From the NCBI GenBank assembly GCA_015259305.1, contig JABZGO010000131.1:1-5596 (forward strand): DNA of 5,596 nt, in the 5' to 3' direction. This document shows positions 5,170-5,596 of the stretch, piece by piece (the stretch's first letter is position 1; every line of letters starts with the position of its first letter). The translations under genes and the position numbers were made by a program. The notes beneath the pieces are model-generated. The model worked only from the letters and a program-made list of their open reading frames with translations. It made no database searches and had not been told where the DNA came from. This DNA is from Alloprevotella tannerae (lineage in GTDB: Bacteria; Bacteroidota; Bacteroidia; Bacteroidales; Bacteroidaceae).

Positions 5170-5596
5170 TTACCGAATAGTCTTGAATCTATATTGATTC
5201 GTACCAACGAGTTGCCAATAGCGGTCTCCTGTTCTTTTATAATATACTAATGTCGTGTAAGCGTTGTCCGTTTGGAAAAAATTACCTTCAATAGGTCCCG
5301 TTTGTCCTTTTGTCGTATTGTTGGGGACCACTAAATACTGATAACTATAGTAGCCGGTCTTCAACAGGACAGCGCATTCATATAGTTGTGTTGAAGCATT
5401 ATATGTTAATTCATAATCGGGTAAGAATAGATCATAAGTCCAGTCGCCATGTAGATATATTTGAGCATCCTCTATTGCAGGAATGGCTAAGGAGAAATGA
5501 GTAAGAATATATTCCGACTCTGTTTCTGCAGCAGTGTTATCTTCATTCCTGATGACAGACCTTCCGTTCGTATCCTGAACGTATAAATAGTTTTTG
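5170..5596 (-). CDS. Type IX secretion plug-domain (DUF5103) protein, C-terminal part
   Basis: The frame is open from the right edge of the window to a TAA at 5170-5172, giving the last 141 residues; the start lies outside. The visible part contains EYILTHFSLAIP, IYLHGDWTYD, a line ending LLKTGYYSYQYLV, and the diagnostic closing block with EGNFFQTDNAY, LVYYKRTGDRYWQLVG. This beta-rich pattern matches the C-terminus of Bacteroidota DUF5103 proteins, now named for the T9SS plug that closes the SprA/Sov translocon pore. Full-length members are about 400-430 residues and are exported, but a signal peptide cannot be checked here. It is the first visible gene of the minus-strand operon. A role in secretion is family knowledge; this particular protein could be a paralogue with another job. 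The likely start codon is not in the window. Confidence 0.8.
   Translation of the reverse strand, partial: KNYLYVQDTNGRSVIRNEDNTAAETESEYILTHFSLAIPAIEDAQIYLHGDWTYDLFLPDYELTYNASTQLYECAVLLKTGYYSYQYLVVPNNTTKGQTGPIEGNFFQTDNAYTTLVYYKRTGDRYWQLVGTNQYRFKTIR

Noticed and set aside
5170..5364. Short minus-strand gene beginning at 5364
   Set aside because: The codon at 5364-5362 is TTG inside a longer frame that continues to the right edge. The sequence upstream matches the same DUF5103 family, so this is the end of a larger gene.

Overview
The window looks like chromosomal DNA from a member of the Bacteroidales (phylum Bacteroidota). Three things point there: a DPE2-type 4-alpha-glucanotransferase with CBM20 domains, the C-terminal part of a type IX secretion system plug (DUF5103) protein, and promoter sequences of the Bacteroidota form (TTTG, about 20 bases, TAnnTTTG) with no Shine-Dalgarno sequence before the start codons. 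A Porphyromonas-like host is possible from the style of the short repeats, but I cannot establish genus from the sequence alone.

Layout. Positions 1-854 hold no convincing protein gene. This stretch contains a nested inverted repeat (90-138), four imperfect tandem copies of a 22-base unit (204-291), a perfect hairpin (485-507), and a roughly 180-base segment (about 565-745) that looks like an independent small structured RNA on the minus strand with its own well-formed promoter (750-781). A 27-base dyad and a -7-like box precede malQ. From 855 to 3512 on the plus strand lies malQ. A bidirectional hairpin terminator (3529-3568) separates it from three minus-strand genes that converge on it. 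In transcription order these are a plug-domain protein (5' end outside the window), a D-2-hydroxyacid dehydrogenase, and a UPF0126/TRIC-type membrane protein.

How the parts work together. MalQ rearranges malto-oligosaccharides in the cytoplasm during use of maltose, starch or glycogen. The minus-strand trio is tightly packed (42-base gap, then a 1-base gap) with no clear internal promoter, so it is probably one operon. The 1-base gap suggests translational coupling of the dehydrogenase and the membrane protein. UPF0126 proteins are annotated both as TRIC-like cation channels and as glycine transporters. A link to hydroxypyruvate/glyoxylate reduction is therefore plausible but inferred.

The most interesting item is the candidate minus-strand small RNA. 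It has a perfect TTTG-N20-TATATTTG promoter, a 9-bp helix joining its two ends, internal helices and a U-rich tail. This overall shape (closing stem, open centre, long upper arm) resembles 6S RNA, but I cannot assign a family without a covariance search.
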